The notes beneath the pieces are model-generated. The model was not told where the DNA came from. It did no database searches and saw nothing but the letters and a program-made list of their open reading frames with translations. Shown piece after piece: positions 24,244 to 35,548 of a DNA stretch of 64,000 nt (positions are counted from its first letter, which is position 1; every line of letters starts with the position of its first letter). The DNA comes from Albifimbria verrucaria (Eukaryota > Ascomycota > Sordariomycetes > Hypocreales > Stachybotryaceae). The position numbers and the translations under genes are program-made. The stretch spans positions 5,456,001 through 5,520,000 of the forward strand of contig JAHREC010000009.1 in NCBI GenBank assembly GCA_020081605.1. Direction: 5' to 3'.

Positions 24244-25190
24244 TCATCGTTCTTTGTGCCTTTTTCTGGATATCATTTTTGTCACATCCACTGAATCCTC
24301 ACCAGCTGTTTCTTCGCCGAATGTTGAGAGCCATTGTCCATTTCGATATTCGATAAACATTTTCGGCACTACAGCTAATCCATCGAATCTCTTTGTTTCC
24401 AGATTCCACAACCTCCCGTTATACTGATGCATTCTCTCCACCACAACTGCACCATACGCATTTAGCGTTTCAATCAAGGACTCTAAAAATTTATCTGCCG
24501 GGATGAAATGAGGCTCCATGGAAAGTGATGGGACAGGCTCCATATACCACGTTACCTCCGCTGGGTTTTGGAGTTGCAGTTCGAAATGTCTCTGCTCTTC
24601 CGCTTCCATTCTCCGAAGACGACTGAATAGTTCAGGTGGTGGAAAACGATCTGTCCAAGTCCTCTTGCCTGGTACATGAGGAAATACAACAGAAATGCTC
24701 TCCAGCGCTGGGCAACTTTCTAGGATATACTCCACGAATCGTATTGGGAATGAGTTCATCATTCCCCATTCCACTGCAAGGTGTCGTAGTTGCTTTGCAA
24801 CTGTAGCTTCCAACGCTGGGCTGATACCATTTTGACCAAGAATATAGTCGGTAAAGCCCATATATTGAGATGCGGGCCAGTAGAGAGTATCAATCGAAGG
24901 GTCGAAGTCACGGATGGCAACCAAACATCCGCTTCTGGGGTTTCCTACCAGTTTGATACGACCTATCGCGTTGTTCTGGAGGACAAATTTACGTGCTTCT
25001 TGGCAAGTATGCATTAAGGCTGGGTAGGATGTGTAAACCAATAGCGGCGGAACTGAAGGGACATTATCCCTGAAATGCTGAGAGCTTCATTCCTGCTGAT
25101 ACAGACCTCCGGGGTTGGCTCAGGGCAGGTTGAGGACCAGATGAGTGTACGAAGCTCGTAAGCAAGCTTCCCAAACATGGGAAATTCCAT
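24244..25190 (-). CDS. 2EXR-domain protein
   Basis: Belongs to the large, functionally uncharacterised fungal 2EXR family. The N-terminus MEFPMFGKLAYELRTLIW matches the first family motif (FxxLPxELRxxIW, with the usual Pro-rich part changed). It is followed by PPLLVYTSYPALMHTCQEARK, the second motif (HTCxEAR). The rest is helical with FVEYILESCPALESISVVFP and a charged C-terminus (SRKRHKER). No intron is needed. The start at 25190 was chosen because it begins the 2EXR motif; the in-frame region downstream alone would miss it. One base is missing at AAA 25073-25075 (plus). Length is about 314 residues, typical of the family. No function can be assigned. Confidence 0.75.
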
Positions 25191-25743
25191 TGTAGCTTGA
25201 AGGATACACCTTGAGAATAAGTATACAGTATCTTATTGAGTATCGAGAAAATCTAACGAGATAAACGAAGATTACAATTTCCTGTTGCCTCGAGATCAAC
25301 CCCGCCCGGTTCAACACTAAGCCGATTCCAACCAATCATGAATCAACCCTGCCAGGCGTAATATTTGTAATGTTTTTTTATAAAATCAGAAGAGAAGGGA
25401 GTTGAGTTGGGGATTCATAGCAACATCTTATCCCTCTATATCTGCAAGGTATTCACCACTTAGGCGTAGGGGTCAAAGCGGGTCTTGGTTAAGGGTATTC
25501 TGTCAATCCAAAAGCCCTACATGCAATGCTTTAGTGAAACGTGTGACCAATTCGGTAAATCTCCTCAACACAAATGAGAAGATATTGGAATACTCCGCGA
25601 ATAGCGGCAAGGCGCAGTAGTGAGTAGTGAAAGAATATGTTAAACTGCAAAAGCGCTACTACACTCTTAAACTATGCTCATGATACCTCATTGTTCGATC
25701 CTCAAGGTCAAAAAAGCTCATGTGCTCGATGCCTCATTTCCTC
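25191..25743. other. intergenic
   Basis: About 550 bp hold the 2EXR promoter and the 3' flank of the PLP enzyme. No further gene seen. Confidence 0.5.
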
Positions 25744-27057
25744 TTAATTACCTAGGGTCTCTTCCAAAGCAGTAATAACTTCGCCAACTTCCTCGCCTAA
25801 ATCCTTGTAAGTTTTTATGACTGATAAGGATGGCTTGAGATTAATTCTACTCACGAGTGTTATAATGTGCCAGGCTGATCCTGACGACTCCATCAACAGG
25901 ATCAAGTTCGAGAACATCTTTCAACAATCGTTGCGAGTAAAAGCTACCCCATCTGAATGCTAGATTTGTCTTGGCTTCAACGGCCTCGACCAATTGGCGA
26001 GAGCCCCAGCCAGTCACCCTAAAGCTGATAGTTGGAACTCGCAACGTGGCGTCTGGATTCGTCTCGCCATAAATTATTACATCATCTCGCTTTGTCAGGT
26101 AGTCGAGAAGCAGAGTTTGTAGTTCTGATTCTTGCGCCACCGAGGCCTCCCAGTCATCTTCTAAGAGGTAGTCAACTAGCACGGGAATACTGGCGATTAG
26201 CTCATAGCTTCCAGCTGCAAGACCAACCTTGTCTGCCAAGGAGGCAGTTGGGTTGAAGTAGTGGCCGAGTGAGGACATTTGTTCCTGAGCTTTAGGACTC
26301 GCATAGAGCATAGCCAGATGTGGCCCAAAGACCTTGTACCAGGAAAAGCAGTAGAAATCAATACCCAGGTCCTTGACATCGATTTGTCTGTGGGGTGCGT
26401 ATGCAACGCCGTCCACGCATACTAGGACATTGGAGTACTCGTGGGCCGCAGCAGCAATAGACTTGACATCATGAATTGTTCCCAGGATGTTGCTGCAGTG
26501 TGTGAGCGCTATCAGCCGCGTCTTGTCCGATAACAACGGCTTCAGGCTTTGAACAGTCAACTTAGGGCTGTTGTTCTGACCTTCGGGCTTCCAAATTATT
26601 AGTTTCAGATTTTGACGCTTAGCCAGGTCTAGCCACGAGGCAATATTTGCCTCATGGTCCAGGGCTGAGACGATGATTTCATCGCCAGCTTTGAACGTAA
26701 GCGTCTGAGACACATTTCGGAATAGCTGGGTTGTCGAAGCGCCGTACACAATTTCATCTTTATGGGCATTGATATACCGTGCGCCGGCCTCAAAGCCCTT
26801 TCCATATGCAGCGGTTGATAGGCGACCGATTTTGTAGGATGCGCCCAGCTGGACGTTGTTCGTAATGAGGTAATCACGGATACTGTAATACAGACTTAGT
26901 ACAGCCTATGATGAAGAATGCAGAGAATTGTTGACTAACGCATCTGCTACGGCACCAAGGATCTGGCTTCCGCCTGCATTGTCGAGAAACACTTGGCTTT
27001 GAGCCAAGGCGGGAACTTCGCCCTGAGAGCCTGGATATCGATTGTCTTGGAACTCAT
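25744..27057 (-). CDS. class V aminotransferase / cysteine desulfurase-like PLP enzyme
   Basis: PLP-dependent enzyme of the SufS/Csd-like class V fold. Exon 1 begins MSSKTIDIQALRAKFP and contains VFLDNAGGSQ, the family's N-terminal strand. Intron 26883-26939 is followed by FEAGARYINA, VYGASTTQLF (phosphate-binding Thr), VSALDHEANIASW (His over the PLP ring), LTHCSNILGT, VCVDGVAYAPHRQIDV (Asp and His around the cofactor) and FYCFSWYKVFGPHLAMLY, where the Lys of WYK is the Schiff-base residue. A short last exon, reached by an intron whose exact acceptor I cannot fix (donor near 25855), ends in GEEVGEVITALEETLGN. One base is missing at GGG 27011-27013 (plus). Fungal members of this clade are often called cysteine desulfurase-like; the true substrate is open. 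No obvious mitochondrial presequence, so it is not the housekeeping Nfs1. Confidence 0.85.
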
Positions 27058-28425
27058 TGTGATTTGGGTAGAATGTCCCCAGTTTGGAAATAATACAAAA
27101 ATGCGTTGGTGGCCTTCACAACCTGAAATAACTCAAGTTGAGCCTCAGTGAACAACGGCGCACTCACTAAGGCGTCTATATGATGATCTCCAGAATCATG
27201 ACTAATGAAAGTAGATATTGCACCATCATCAATCTCCGCAAATCATGTGCCGTAGCACCGGTTTATCCCCGACTTAAGCCGTAATCTTGATCCTATCTTT
27301 CAGAAGCCGATCGGCTAGCGCCGGTAGGCCAAAACCGCCAGTCGCTCGAACGGCTTAGTGCATCACGAGTGGACAAAAGCAAGGACTAGACGTGGCATCG
27401 GGACTGTGTATGACACGATACTCAATCACTCGTGATCACAATAATTCCTAATCTCCTTAAATACGCTAGGGCTCGCAACAGTTAGAAAATAGGGCTGTTA
27501 GCATGTTAAAACTTACCAAATACAAAATGCACTGAAGGCCTGTACGTTGTCTGATGATGGACGAATGTGCATTTATTCCCACTATACATAGCCGTACCTA
27601 CAGCGTAGACGTGCCTTGCATTACAGGGTAGGCCACCAGAACTGCCGACCAAGTCTGAAGCAAATAACGTACAACAGAACGTCAGATATTCTCTAGCAAT
27701 GAACCTTACGGCGCATTTTATAGCTAGGGTGTTGTAACTAAAGAAGATGTTATCACGCTGCGGGCTGTTTGGGGCAGCACAAAAGGCCCACGGATCCTCA
27801 TAAAGATAGAGGACCCCTAACTGCGCTTTGACTCCCGATCTGAAGCTGCTATTGTCTCTGCATACTGTTGTTCGACAGTGAATGGACTGAGCAATGGAAT
27901 GCAACCCTTTTGTCAGCAAGACTTCCATTATCAACCGCACTTATATGTTTAACAGGTTACTGCCGAGTGTGTATATAAGCTCCGTCATGAAACCGAAGTG
28001 AGCAGCAGCGAGAAAAGTGTCACTCATTCCTGTCCCTCACGTCGAGCTGTTGAATCGTAAATAAAAATGACTAAATTCTGTTGGTTAAGTAGTGGAACAA
28101 AATCCTGTCAAACTTGAAGTATCATCAGCTGAAGCAGAAACCTTGCGAGGCATACGTGCGTGTCTATTGCCGGATAACTGGCCGGCAATTCCCAGGCCAA
28201 CCTTCCTCTAAACCAGGCAGCGGAAGAGGGTCATTGCCAATCAATATGCGTGATCTGACTTGTGCAGCGGCAACGTTACAGTCTAACCATTTTTGAAAGG
28301 CGATCACCCCGTGCCAATGCGCCAAAACCCTGATGACTGGGCACTTGGTCTATCCTATATACAACCGAGTATGCCCATTTGATGGAAAATTTTTCATTTG
28401 TTCATTTCATGGCCACTTCGTTAAC
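27058..28425. promoter_or_regulatory. divergent intergenic region
   Basis: About 1.4 kb between the PLP enzyme (minus) and the epoxide hydrolase (plus). No convincing gene on either strand. Possible CGG-pair sites occur near 27310-27345, a GC-rich stretch, but no factor can be named. Confidence 0.4.
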
Positions 28426-29416
28426 ATGGATCTTTCCAAACTCACGAAAAAGACCTTGCAGGTCTCACGGGGTTCACATACTCTTACTACTTGTCCCCTG
28501 CTCGAGGTTCAAAGCCAACATTGATACTTTTCCACGGCTGGCCCGATTCCGCCAGGCTTTGGGCAGACTTGATTAATAACTACCTTATCCCAAATGGATA
28601 TGGCGTTATCGCCATCGACTGCCTAGGCTACGGCGACACTTCAAAGCCTACGGAACTCAAAGCTTACGCATGGCAATATATGACGACTGACGCCTTGGAA
28701 ATCATTAATGAAGAGAATCTACCCAGTGTAATCTCTGTCGGTCATGATTGGGGAGTGCTTTGGCCCAGCGTTTTTATAACTTCCACCCTCGCGAGTGTCT
28801 GGTCTCATCATGGTCAATGTCTCATACCTTCCGCCTACTGGGCAATTTGATCTGGATTTAGTCAATAAGGCCACAAAAGAAGCTTATGGCCACGGAATCT
28901 ATGAATACTGGCATTTCTTCTGTGCCAGTGATGCTCCGCTTATCATGTCTAAGAATATCGAATCAGTGTATACTGTGGCCCATGGCGAGCCCAAGACTTG
29001 GCTTGATAATTGGTGCAGCCCTGGGGAATGCGCAAGTACGTAACCGAAGGTTCCGTACAGCCAGTTCTCCCTTATGCTACCGGCGAGCACAGGGCGGACT
29101 TTTTCAAGCGGTTCGGGAAGGAGGGTGCTTTTGACGCTCCGAGCTGCTGGTATAAGGCTCTTAACAGTGGTATACAGAACGAGGCTGATAAGCTGATCTC
29201 CCGGAGGGACAAATAGTCACAGTCCCAGCCTTCTTTTGGGGTGGTGTAAACGATTTCGTGTGTCGGCCAGCTGGGCTACAACTAAGTGTTGATGCCGGCT
29301 TACTAACTGACATCAAAAGTGTGACAAGAGAAGGAGGGCACTGGGCATTGCTGGAGAACCCAATCGAGTTTGGCCAGGATATCCTTGAATGGTTAGAAAC
29401 AAGTTTCGTATCCTAA
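28426..29416 (+). CDS. epoxide hydrolase-like alpha/beta hydrolase
   Basis: Likely opens epoxides to vicinal diols, or acts as a related soluble hydrolase. The order of motifs is that of microsomal/soluble epoxide hydrolases: HGWPDSARLW (oxyanion HGxP), IAIDCLGYGDTSKP, VGHDWG (nucleophilic Asp), a lid segment with EYWHFF, GGVNDF (charge-relay acid) and EGGHWALLENP (catalytic His). Length is about 330 residues, which is normal. No intron is required. Five single-base gaps fragment it: GGGG 28469-28472, TTT near 28759, a T near 28796, GGGG 29023-29026 and one near 29197. With these corrected the reading ends at the TAA at 29414-29416. All missing bases go the same way, so I treat the gene as intact. 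Its neighbours do not define a pathway; detoxification together with the GSTs and P450s is plausible. Confidence 0.85.
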
Positions 29417-29741
29417 TAAAGTGATGGATTCACAAAGCTTTTGCACAGCACCTTTGCTCGATGTCCGCGCTCAGGCCTGAGTCTTCAAGGAAGGATTTGA
29501 CGTGACGATTTATATGATCAAAGATCCAGCTGAAAGACGACAAAAAGCCCAAAGCTTTGGTAAATGCGGGATGAAAGCCCATGCCAGCAAAACGATTTCA
29601 GTATGCCACTATTATTCTGTTCATAAACAAGCTTCGATTAACTCAATTACGAGCCAATTCTGATTAATAATTGGCAAGTCCTTCCAGATGTGCAGTGCAT
29701 TTCATACTGTTCAGACATCATGGTTCCAGGCCTATTTACAT
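29417..29741. other. convergent 3' region
   Basis: Short AT-rich segment between the 3' ends of the epoxide hydrolase and the carboxypeptidase. Nothing else seen. Confidence 0.5.
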
Positions 29742-31101
29742 CTAGCAGTTACTGTACAGAGGGTCACCAGCCTTTCCGGCAGCCTGCAACATCATCTCCA
29801 AGAATCCAGCACCAACCTGTCGTACGTTGCGATGGTATTCGCTGGCGTTTGGGTAGAAGGGCAGCTCGCGAACGAACGGCTTGGAGCTCCAAATTCCATC
29901 GTCAGGCCAAACATACGACTTGAGCCACAAGTTAAGTTGCCATAAAAGCGACCCATAGCATAGTCATTAGAGGCGCCTGATGTTGGATATAGGCCCACTG
30001 CTGGATAAGCCTCATATGGTGCGCCGCCAGCTGTCAGCATTGAATCGATCATGCTGCCAGTTACACCCTCTTCGATTTTGAGGTCATCGGCGGTAAAGTA
30101 CTCCTTATACTGCGCATCAGGGGATCCTCGCCACCAACCAAGCCACGCTTGCCATCAAAAGCAGGGTTGACAAAGTTCTCCTCTGGTGCTTCGCTCGAAG
30201 CATCGTCGTCGCCCCAGGCATATAGGATGCTAGGGCCATACGAGTGCAAATCCATGAACCAGGTGATATTCTGGTAATTATCCAGGGTCCACACGACAGC
30301 CTTTGTCTCGGCTTCAGAGGCCGGCTCAGTTCCATAAAAAGTCTCGCTGCGGGGATCGTTTGAGGCCGGGCTAGTGTCTGGGTGGAAGTGCTTCTTGTAG
30401 TCCCAGATAAAGTCATAATTACGGTTCAGGTCAATGCCAATATCACGGCCATTGGCAGCACCCACGGCTGATTTAGGATTGCGGTTCTTTCGCCAGCAGG
30501 AGTTGGTGGCCTGATCGTGTGCTACACCGTCGGGATTAGTGAGCGGAATAGCAACAACGCCAGCTGAGAGAGCCGTCTCGACTTGGGCGTTGGTATAGTT
30601 CTTGCCGCCATAACTAACACCAGTGCCAGCTTTTCGAGCCGCCAGGAGATCCGCAAGGAAATAAATAACATTATCCGGACCACCACGCTCGCGGGCATGA
30701 ATACCGCTCATAATGAAGACACGTGGGTTGTTGCCAATAATGACAGCAGGGAAATTACGGCCTTCATGTGTCTGAAATGGCGGCTCAAAAAGCTCTACCT
30801 CGTCAGGGAAGCCTCGCTTCAGGCCCTTGAGCGCAGACGAAACCTCTTTGACATTCAGAATAGAGCCGAGGTCGCGGTCATTGACTCCGAGACCAATTGG
30901 AACCTTGCAGCCACCGGCAAACCGGTCGTTAGTGCCAATGGGAAATGTTGTCGAGGCCTGGCGAGTCGATGGCTGTGGGTGGATGTCGGAACGCTTGCCT
31001 GTGCGGAGGTATTCGCGCTCAGCCTCGATCTCCCGGTCTAGGAGACAGGCACTGACGGATGAGGTCAGGCCGAGGGCAGTAGTGAAAGCCGTAAACTTCA
31101 T
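29742..31101 (-). CDS. secreted M14 zinc carboxypeptidase
   Basis: Extracellular metallocarboxypeptidase removing C-terminal residues. A signal peptide (MKFTAFTTALGLTSSVSAC) starts at 31101; an ATG nine codons upstream would only add residues before it. The zinc ligands are His and Glu in GIHARERGG and His in MDLHSYG. The Arg/Asn-Arg substrate residues lie in SCWRKNRNP and IDLNRNYDF, the Tyr-containing loop is SYGPSILYAWGDD, and the catalytic Glu is in LTMEFGAP. All are in family order, so the enzyme should be active. Two bases are missing, at GGGG 30120-30123 and near 29890 (plus strand). Corrected length is about 450 residues, longer than a bare catalytic domain because of a roughly 80-residue N-terminal region, as in fungal M14A/ECM14-like proteins. 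No intron. Specificity (A versus B type) cannot be decided. Confidence 0.9.
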
Positions 31102-31690
31102 AGCAGGCAATGTTCTTGACGCTTTCAATTGACAGTATCAGTATTAAAGGCTGCAGAGCGAAACTCCCGGGATGGATTTGGCGAGATGCTCGGAGACACT
31201 GTGGAAGGAGGAACGCAGGACATGCAGCGACGGTCCGTCGGTTGGATATTTATCACGAACCCCAAGCAGACAATAACATTAAACTACTGTTACGCGGTGG
31301 GCTGTAGCTGGGCTTCAAGGGTAACGTTAGAAGATCTTGGCAGCAAAAGATCCCTGTTATTTGCTATCGCTAGCCAATCGCGACACTCACCGGCCTGCGC
31401 CAACTGAATAGGCTCGCTGGCTAGACGGCGACCTTCCAGATCGGCGAGACTTGCACAGCGTGAAACCCTGTCTGGTGCCAGGCTCTGCATGAATAGACGC
31501 ATGCGTTGCCTGTTTATCGGAATAGCCCAGCCCACAAGCACCATAGGTTATCTCTTGTGTTGGATCACTGCATGGCTTTTCCTGTCTGACTGGGTGATGA
31601 CACTTGCACATAGCCACGTGAGATGGTTTCGAGTCCTCAGAATTGCTTCAAAAGAACAGAAGGAAGAGAATCGTATTGAATTTTCGGAGA
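31102..31690. promoter_or_regulatory. promoter region of the carboxypeptidase
   Basis: Upstream of the minus-strand carboxypeptidase. No coding signal. A direct TATA match was not found close to the start. Confidence 0.35.
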
Positions 31691-32155
31691 TCATTCATGA
31701 GTGATGAATTGAGACTTGAATTTCTCCACGGCTAGCTTCTGCCTCCGCAAATTGCACGGCTCTAGTGCCGTGGCACCATCACTGGCTGCGCTTGGCATTG
31801 AATTGCTTTCGCCAGCCACAACAGACCTTCCGCTACGCCGATAACCTATCGCGGTAGTACATGACGCAAAACGACAATAAAGGTTCGCGTGAAGCCCATT
31901 AATAAAGTCGACTGTGGCCGGTCTCGATAAGGTCTCATAAAAATAATTGAGAGGGCAGCTTTCCTTGTCGCCAAGCTGCTGCTCAACATCGATATCATAT
32001 AGAAGATGATGTGGGCATTTCCATTGACACCATCGTGATGTAGGGTTCATAGCGAATATTTGGCAAGTTCGAGATCTCTTAGATAAAGGGCGCTTGGCCT
32101 CCCGAAGCTCATTTCTAAGTTGTGATTTCCTGAAATTTTTCACTTTACTGATCAA
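31691..32155 (-). CDS. hypothetical protein, doubtful
   Basis: An open frame of 154 codons begins MISKVKNFRKSQ and contains a Trp/Cys-rich part (SRWCQWKCPHH) followed by SCPLNYFYETLSRPATVDF. The mix of aromatic and Cys residues looks more like protein than a chance frame, and it sits in a gap between two minus-strand genes. I recognise no domain. It could be the last exon of a longer gene or a chance frame. Confidence 0.3.
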   Translation of the reverse strand: MISKVKNFRKSQLRNELREAKRPLSKRSRTCQIFAMNPTSRWCQWKCPHHLLYDIDVEQQLGDKESCPLNYFYETLSRPATVDFINGLHANLYCRFASCTTAIGYRRSGRSVVAGESNSMPSAASDGATALEPCNLRRQKLAVEKFKSQFITHE

Positions 32156-32325
32156 CTGACTGATCCAGTTACTGATACACCCCGGTAGAGCAAATCATGG
32201 ATTTAAAAAGTTACATAAAAGGTTGTCTGGTCTGCCATAAAGTAGTTCTCCTGCCTGACTTCCGGTATTGGACTTCAATAATGAACACCGTAGTATTGTG
32301 TAGTCTCGTGTCCTCATGTTACCTC

Positions 32326-32880
32326 CTAGCCAGCCATTGTTCCAACCAAGTCTCCCATAAGTGCAATGCTTTTTGAGTCTTCCACCATCAAACCTAACGA
32401 GCCAAGCAGCATAACGTCTACAAGTGCATCACTCACCTGCACATAGACTTCCAGACACGGGTCATTTTTCAAGCTGAGGCTCTTGAACTTGGCTAGCTTA
32501 ACACCTTGGTCGTCCCACAATTCGGTTGCCTCTCCCCATCCGGCCGGCTTCCACTGCAACTTGCCACCGTTGCCCCCGACTTCGAGCGGTGCTTTAAACA
32601 CCTTGGCGTACTGCAAACCCTCCCAGCTCTGCTCCATTTTGACTTCAGGTAAACCTTGGATATTGATCCGCACCGACCCGCTCATACTGGAGTACGATGC
32701 TGTTCCCAGCGGCTGCTGCAGGTTGTTGGGCAGAATCCTCGCGAGCTGCACCTGTGGCTTTGATTTGGCGTTGATTTGTGCTGTCATTAATGGATGCCGT
32801 GATTTTGTTGTGTGGTCCAACCGTGAGACGACACCGCGTCTGTCCGGGCCAATGAGGGTGAGATAAGGTTGAGGTTCCAT
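32326..32880 (-). CDS. uncharacterised 184-residue protein
   Basis: A continuous frame starts MEPQPYLTLIGPDRRG and ends LMGDLVGTMAG. No frameshift or intron is needed. It has alternating beta-like segments (VQLARILPNN, GTASYSSMSGSVRI, GGNGGKLQWKPAGWGEATEL, LAKFKSL) and a hydrophobic C-terminus (DALVDVMLLGSLGLMV). This strand pattern, with W and G in the middle, recalls LURP-one/tubby C-like barrels, but I cannot support that with a diagnostic motif. There is no signal peptide, so it is probably intracellular. Confidence 0.55.
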   Translation of the reverse strand: MEPQPYLTLIGPDRRGVVSRLDHTTKSRHPLMTAQINAKSKPQVQLARILPNNLQQPLGTASYSSMSGSVRINIQGLPEVKMEQSWEGLQYAKVFKAPLEVGGNGGKLQWKPAGWGEATELWDDQGVKLAKFKSLSLKNDPCLEVYVQVSDALVDVMLLGSLGLMVEDSKSIALMGDLVGTMAG

Positions 32881-33288
32881 ACTGTTTTGAGAAATAGGTA
32901 CTGCGATTCTGCAAAATAATTACGTCTCAAGATGTATGGGTATGATACCGTGGGCTTTTGGGGCGTCTATGTTTTTGTGAGGGTCAAAGTGAGTCGTTCC
33001 ATCCTATTGAGCTGCTACTCGGAACCCATTGATATACATGTCCTGACTCCAAACGATGGAGCCTTCAGGTCTCAGCTGCGTAACCCGCTAGAGCCATTAT
33101 GGTTGTACATGGCGCTCTGGTGGGTCTGTCTGAGTTATGGCCGTTGCTGGACCTAGCCATTTTGGCATTTGACCCACAGGTACATAGTAAGCGGTCCTGG
33201 GCAGCCATATTCAGCCAGCAGAGACTGACAGATGATGTACTGTATATAGTAGGTAGGGGCGGAAACTTTCTGTGCTGTGCAGGATTTC
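32881..33288. other. intergenic
   Basis: About 400 bp hold the promoter of the 184-residue protein and the 3' flank of the next gene. A CTGTATATAG string near 33240 may be functional or chance. Confidence 0.4.
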
Positions 33289-33911
33289 CTAACAGTGGAC
33301 TTCGCCTGGCAATTGCTGCCACTCAGAATGTCTTTTAACTAGGGGTGGCTGTGGACGAGCTCGGGCGGATACCCCGGCTACTTCACCAAGTCTTTCTCCG
33401 AGGCGTCCGAATATACTGAAAGTCTGACGTACATTATTGAAGCTGAAGCCCGCATTCGAGACGAGCTGAAGTTCCTCGTAGACATCATGGACGATTTGGT
33501 CGACCTCTTCTTTGTGGCTCTGTTTTAGGGCCTCGATGTCCTTAAAAGCGGTGTCAAGGTAATGATGGCCACCGGGAACCCATCTAGCATGAGAGTAGCA
33601 AAATTCTTTGAGATAGTTAATCGCATAATCTGGCTCATGCGCAAGTCCCTGGCGCATCGACGTTTTACACGAATTATCCTCAAAAGCTCTGTTCTCAAGG
33701 TCTTGCCGGGGCTCCTCAGCGAGGGGGTCATCAGGTCCATGCTACAGAGTGCTGCACCAGCAGCAACACTGCCAGCAAGGCAAGAAGCAAGATGCGGGGT
33801 GGTCTTGTTGGAGGCGTTGTGTGATGAAGAAGTTATTGAGTGCAGCCGTGCTTGTTGGCGTGAGCATGGAGTGCATGCGCAACGCACAGCGTTAGGAACG
33901 GTGGGGCGCAT
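33289..33911 (-). CDS. uncharacterised protein with likely mitochondrial presequence
   Basis: The inferred start MRPTVPNAVRCACTPCSRQQ gives an N-terminus rich in Arg, Ser and Ala without acids, typical of a matrix-targeting presequence. A Gly/Ala-rich stretch (LAGSVAAGAALC) follows that could be one membrane segment. A helical, charged domain then contains HEPDYAINYLKEFCYSHARW, HHYLDTAFKDIEALKQSHKE and DQIVHDVYEELQ. One base is missing after ALCSMG near 33740, and possibly another at a G run near 33370, which would move the stop to about 33345. I recognise no family with certainty. It resembles small fungal mitochondrial proteins with amphipathic helices. Downstream of the 2OG oxygenase, same strand. 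Confidence 0.55.
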
Positions 33912-34407
33912 CGCAGGGACTGAGAGCAGGATAAAATTGACTGCAAGAGGAAGCACACAACACCGATCAATAGAGTGGCCGAGTGTGATAGCAATGCAAA
34001 TGAAGGTTTGAGGGTGGGACAAGACAGTTTTCAATGACAAAAATCATTTGAATGTGCATTTATACTTGTGATCGATGACGTTATGAATCATGGTACCTAC
34101 TGCAGCCATGGCGGGATCTAAAGTTGACGGTGAAACAAGCAATTCCGCGATGTTCTAGAGCACCCTGCTCCCTGGCAATCGGGCCAGAACTACGGGGGCT
34201 ATGCTACCTAGTGACTAAAATAAGATTAACCCCGACAGGCCCCAAGTTGGTGGATGGCATAAGAGTCGCCTGGGAGTATGCTGGATTTGCCTTGGCTTGG
34301 AAATATGTGCTTCGTCAACACGGAGGTTTGACGGCCCAGTGATTCTTGGCGAAACTTGATTGAAGAGTATGCAATTTATACCTTCTCGACTCTCCATCCA
34401 GAGCTTG
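33912..34407. other. intergenic
   Basis: About 500 bp between two minus-strand genes. No signal beyond the expected promoter. Confidence 0.4.
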
Positions 34408-35548
34408 CTACCAATGGGTACGACGCCGAAAGAAGCTCCCATCAATCTTGCTTATAAGGTGGTCCCAATATCTTATCTCAGGGCTCCCTTCTGTTCCTCC
34501 AAACTCTGGAAGCTGTCGAACAACCACGTGTTTTGCTGGCTCGAAGAAGAATGGGACGCTGATTCGGTAATCCGTGCCCGTATGGACGACCTTATGAACG
34601 GTGCTCGTGGCCCAACCACCGGTCCACTGCTCGACCATGTCGCCAATATTGACAACGAAGGCGCCGGGTAGAGGATCAGCATCAATCCATTGCTCTGCTA
34701 CGGCATCGTCACCACCAGATACCCTGACTTTGAGGGCACCAGGGGTGGGGTCTGTAAGTAGCATGGTGAGGCAGCCGTAGTCAGAGTGTGCACCACAACC
34801 TATCAACTCCTCATCGTCCTCGTGCCGTTCTTTGCCTGCGTCGTCAGGCAATGGCGGGTATCCTAGCAGCCGCAAACACCAGAACGAGTCATCCGTAGCT
34901 TTTACAAAGAACTCTGGGTCACGCAAGTCCAGCGCAAAGCCCATCGCACGCATGACCGCTGTACCCACTGCACACAAGCGATCCACGTAAGACGTCAGGT
35001 AGGAGCGCAGTGCAGCTGGGTGAGATGGATAAAGGTTTCGTCCTTCAAGACAACCATCCGCACCGGCCCAACCGCCCCTTGCTTCTTGAATGCTCGATGC
35101 TCAGCGATCTGGTCGGTAGGTATTTCCGCGTAGAAGTCCAGCGCCTCATGCCAGTCGTTCATACCACGAGCATCGGCATCCTGCCAGCCCCGCGCACCAT
35201 CACATTCATCGCCCTGCCTTCCAGTTACACGCTTGCGCACCACTTTCGCCTTCTCCTCAACACTGTTGCCAAGGTAGAAGTCCCTGGCTTGGTCCAGCAT
35301 CGTCTGCATCAACCAAGTTGGAACGCCATGGCCCGTCAGATAAAAAAGCCTGGGTGCCGAACGGCAGACCGCAGGGCCGAGACGGTGTCTTGCTGCGCTG
35401 GCGTCAAATCGTCGGGCGTGATTGGTTGCGGGAGCTGGGCCGTAGGTTGAGGGATTTCGCCATTTTCTGGTATGCAAGTATCATCAATACCTCCGTTGTG
35501 CCATGATATGAATGGCGAAATGTCTATGATGGGCAGGCTGAGTGGCAT
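34408..35548 (-). CDS. 2-oxoglutarate/Fe(II) oxygenase, isopenicillin-N-synthase-like
   Basis: Soluble non-heme iron oxygenase. The start MPLSLPIIDISPFIS is the usual first strand of this family (PxIDxS). The N-terminal DIOX_N part contains HPGFFYLTGHGVP (the GFFYxxGHG motif). The jelly-roll core carries the iron ligands in CGAHSDYGCLTML (His and Asp) and TSTVHKVVH (distal His), with DYRISVPFFFEP as the R-x-S motif that binds 2-oxoglutarate. All ligands are present, so it should be active. Two bases are missing, at AAAAAA 35342-35347 and near ACC 35023 (plus). Length is about 380 residues; an acidic, Pro-rich insertion lies near residues 20-50 (CIPENGEIPQPT). It could hydroxylate a small metabolite; no partner gene fixes the substrate. 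Confidence 0.88.

Noticed and set aside
27506..27940. 144-codon minus-strand frame as a gene
   Set aside because: Composition is not protein-like for this genome, no motif, intron or promoter support, and it lies in a divergent promoter region.
30583..31041. 152-codon plus-strand frame
   Set aside because: It is antisense to the well-supported M14 carboxypeptidase.
31620..31650. tRNA-like B-box (TTTCGAGTCC)
   Set aside because: No matching A-box or cloverleaf could be formed around it; other GTTCGA strings in the window also fail.
33525..34040. 171-codon minus-strand frame as one protein
   Set aside because: Its first part is the presequence of the mitochondrial-type protein, but after about 33740 the conserved frame is a different one.
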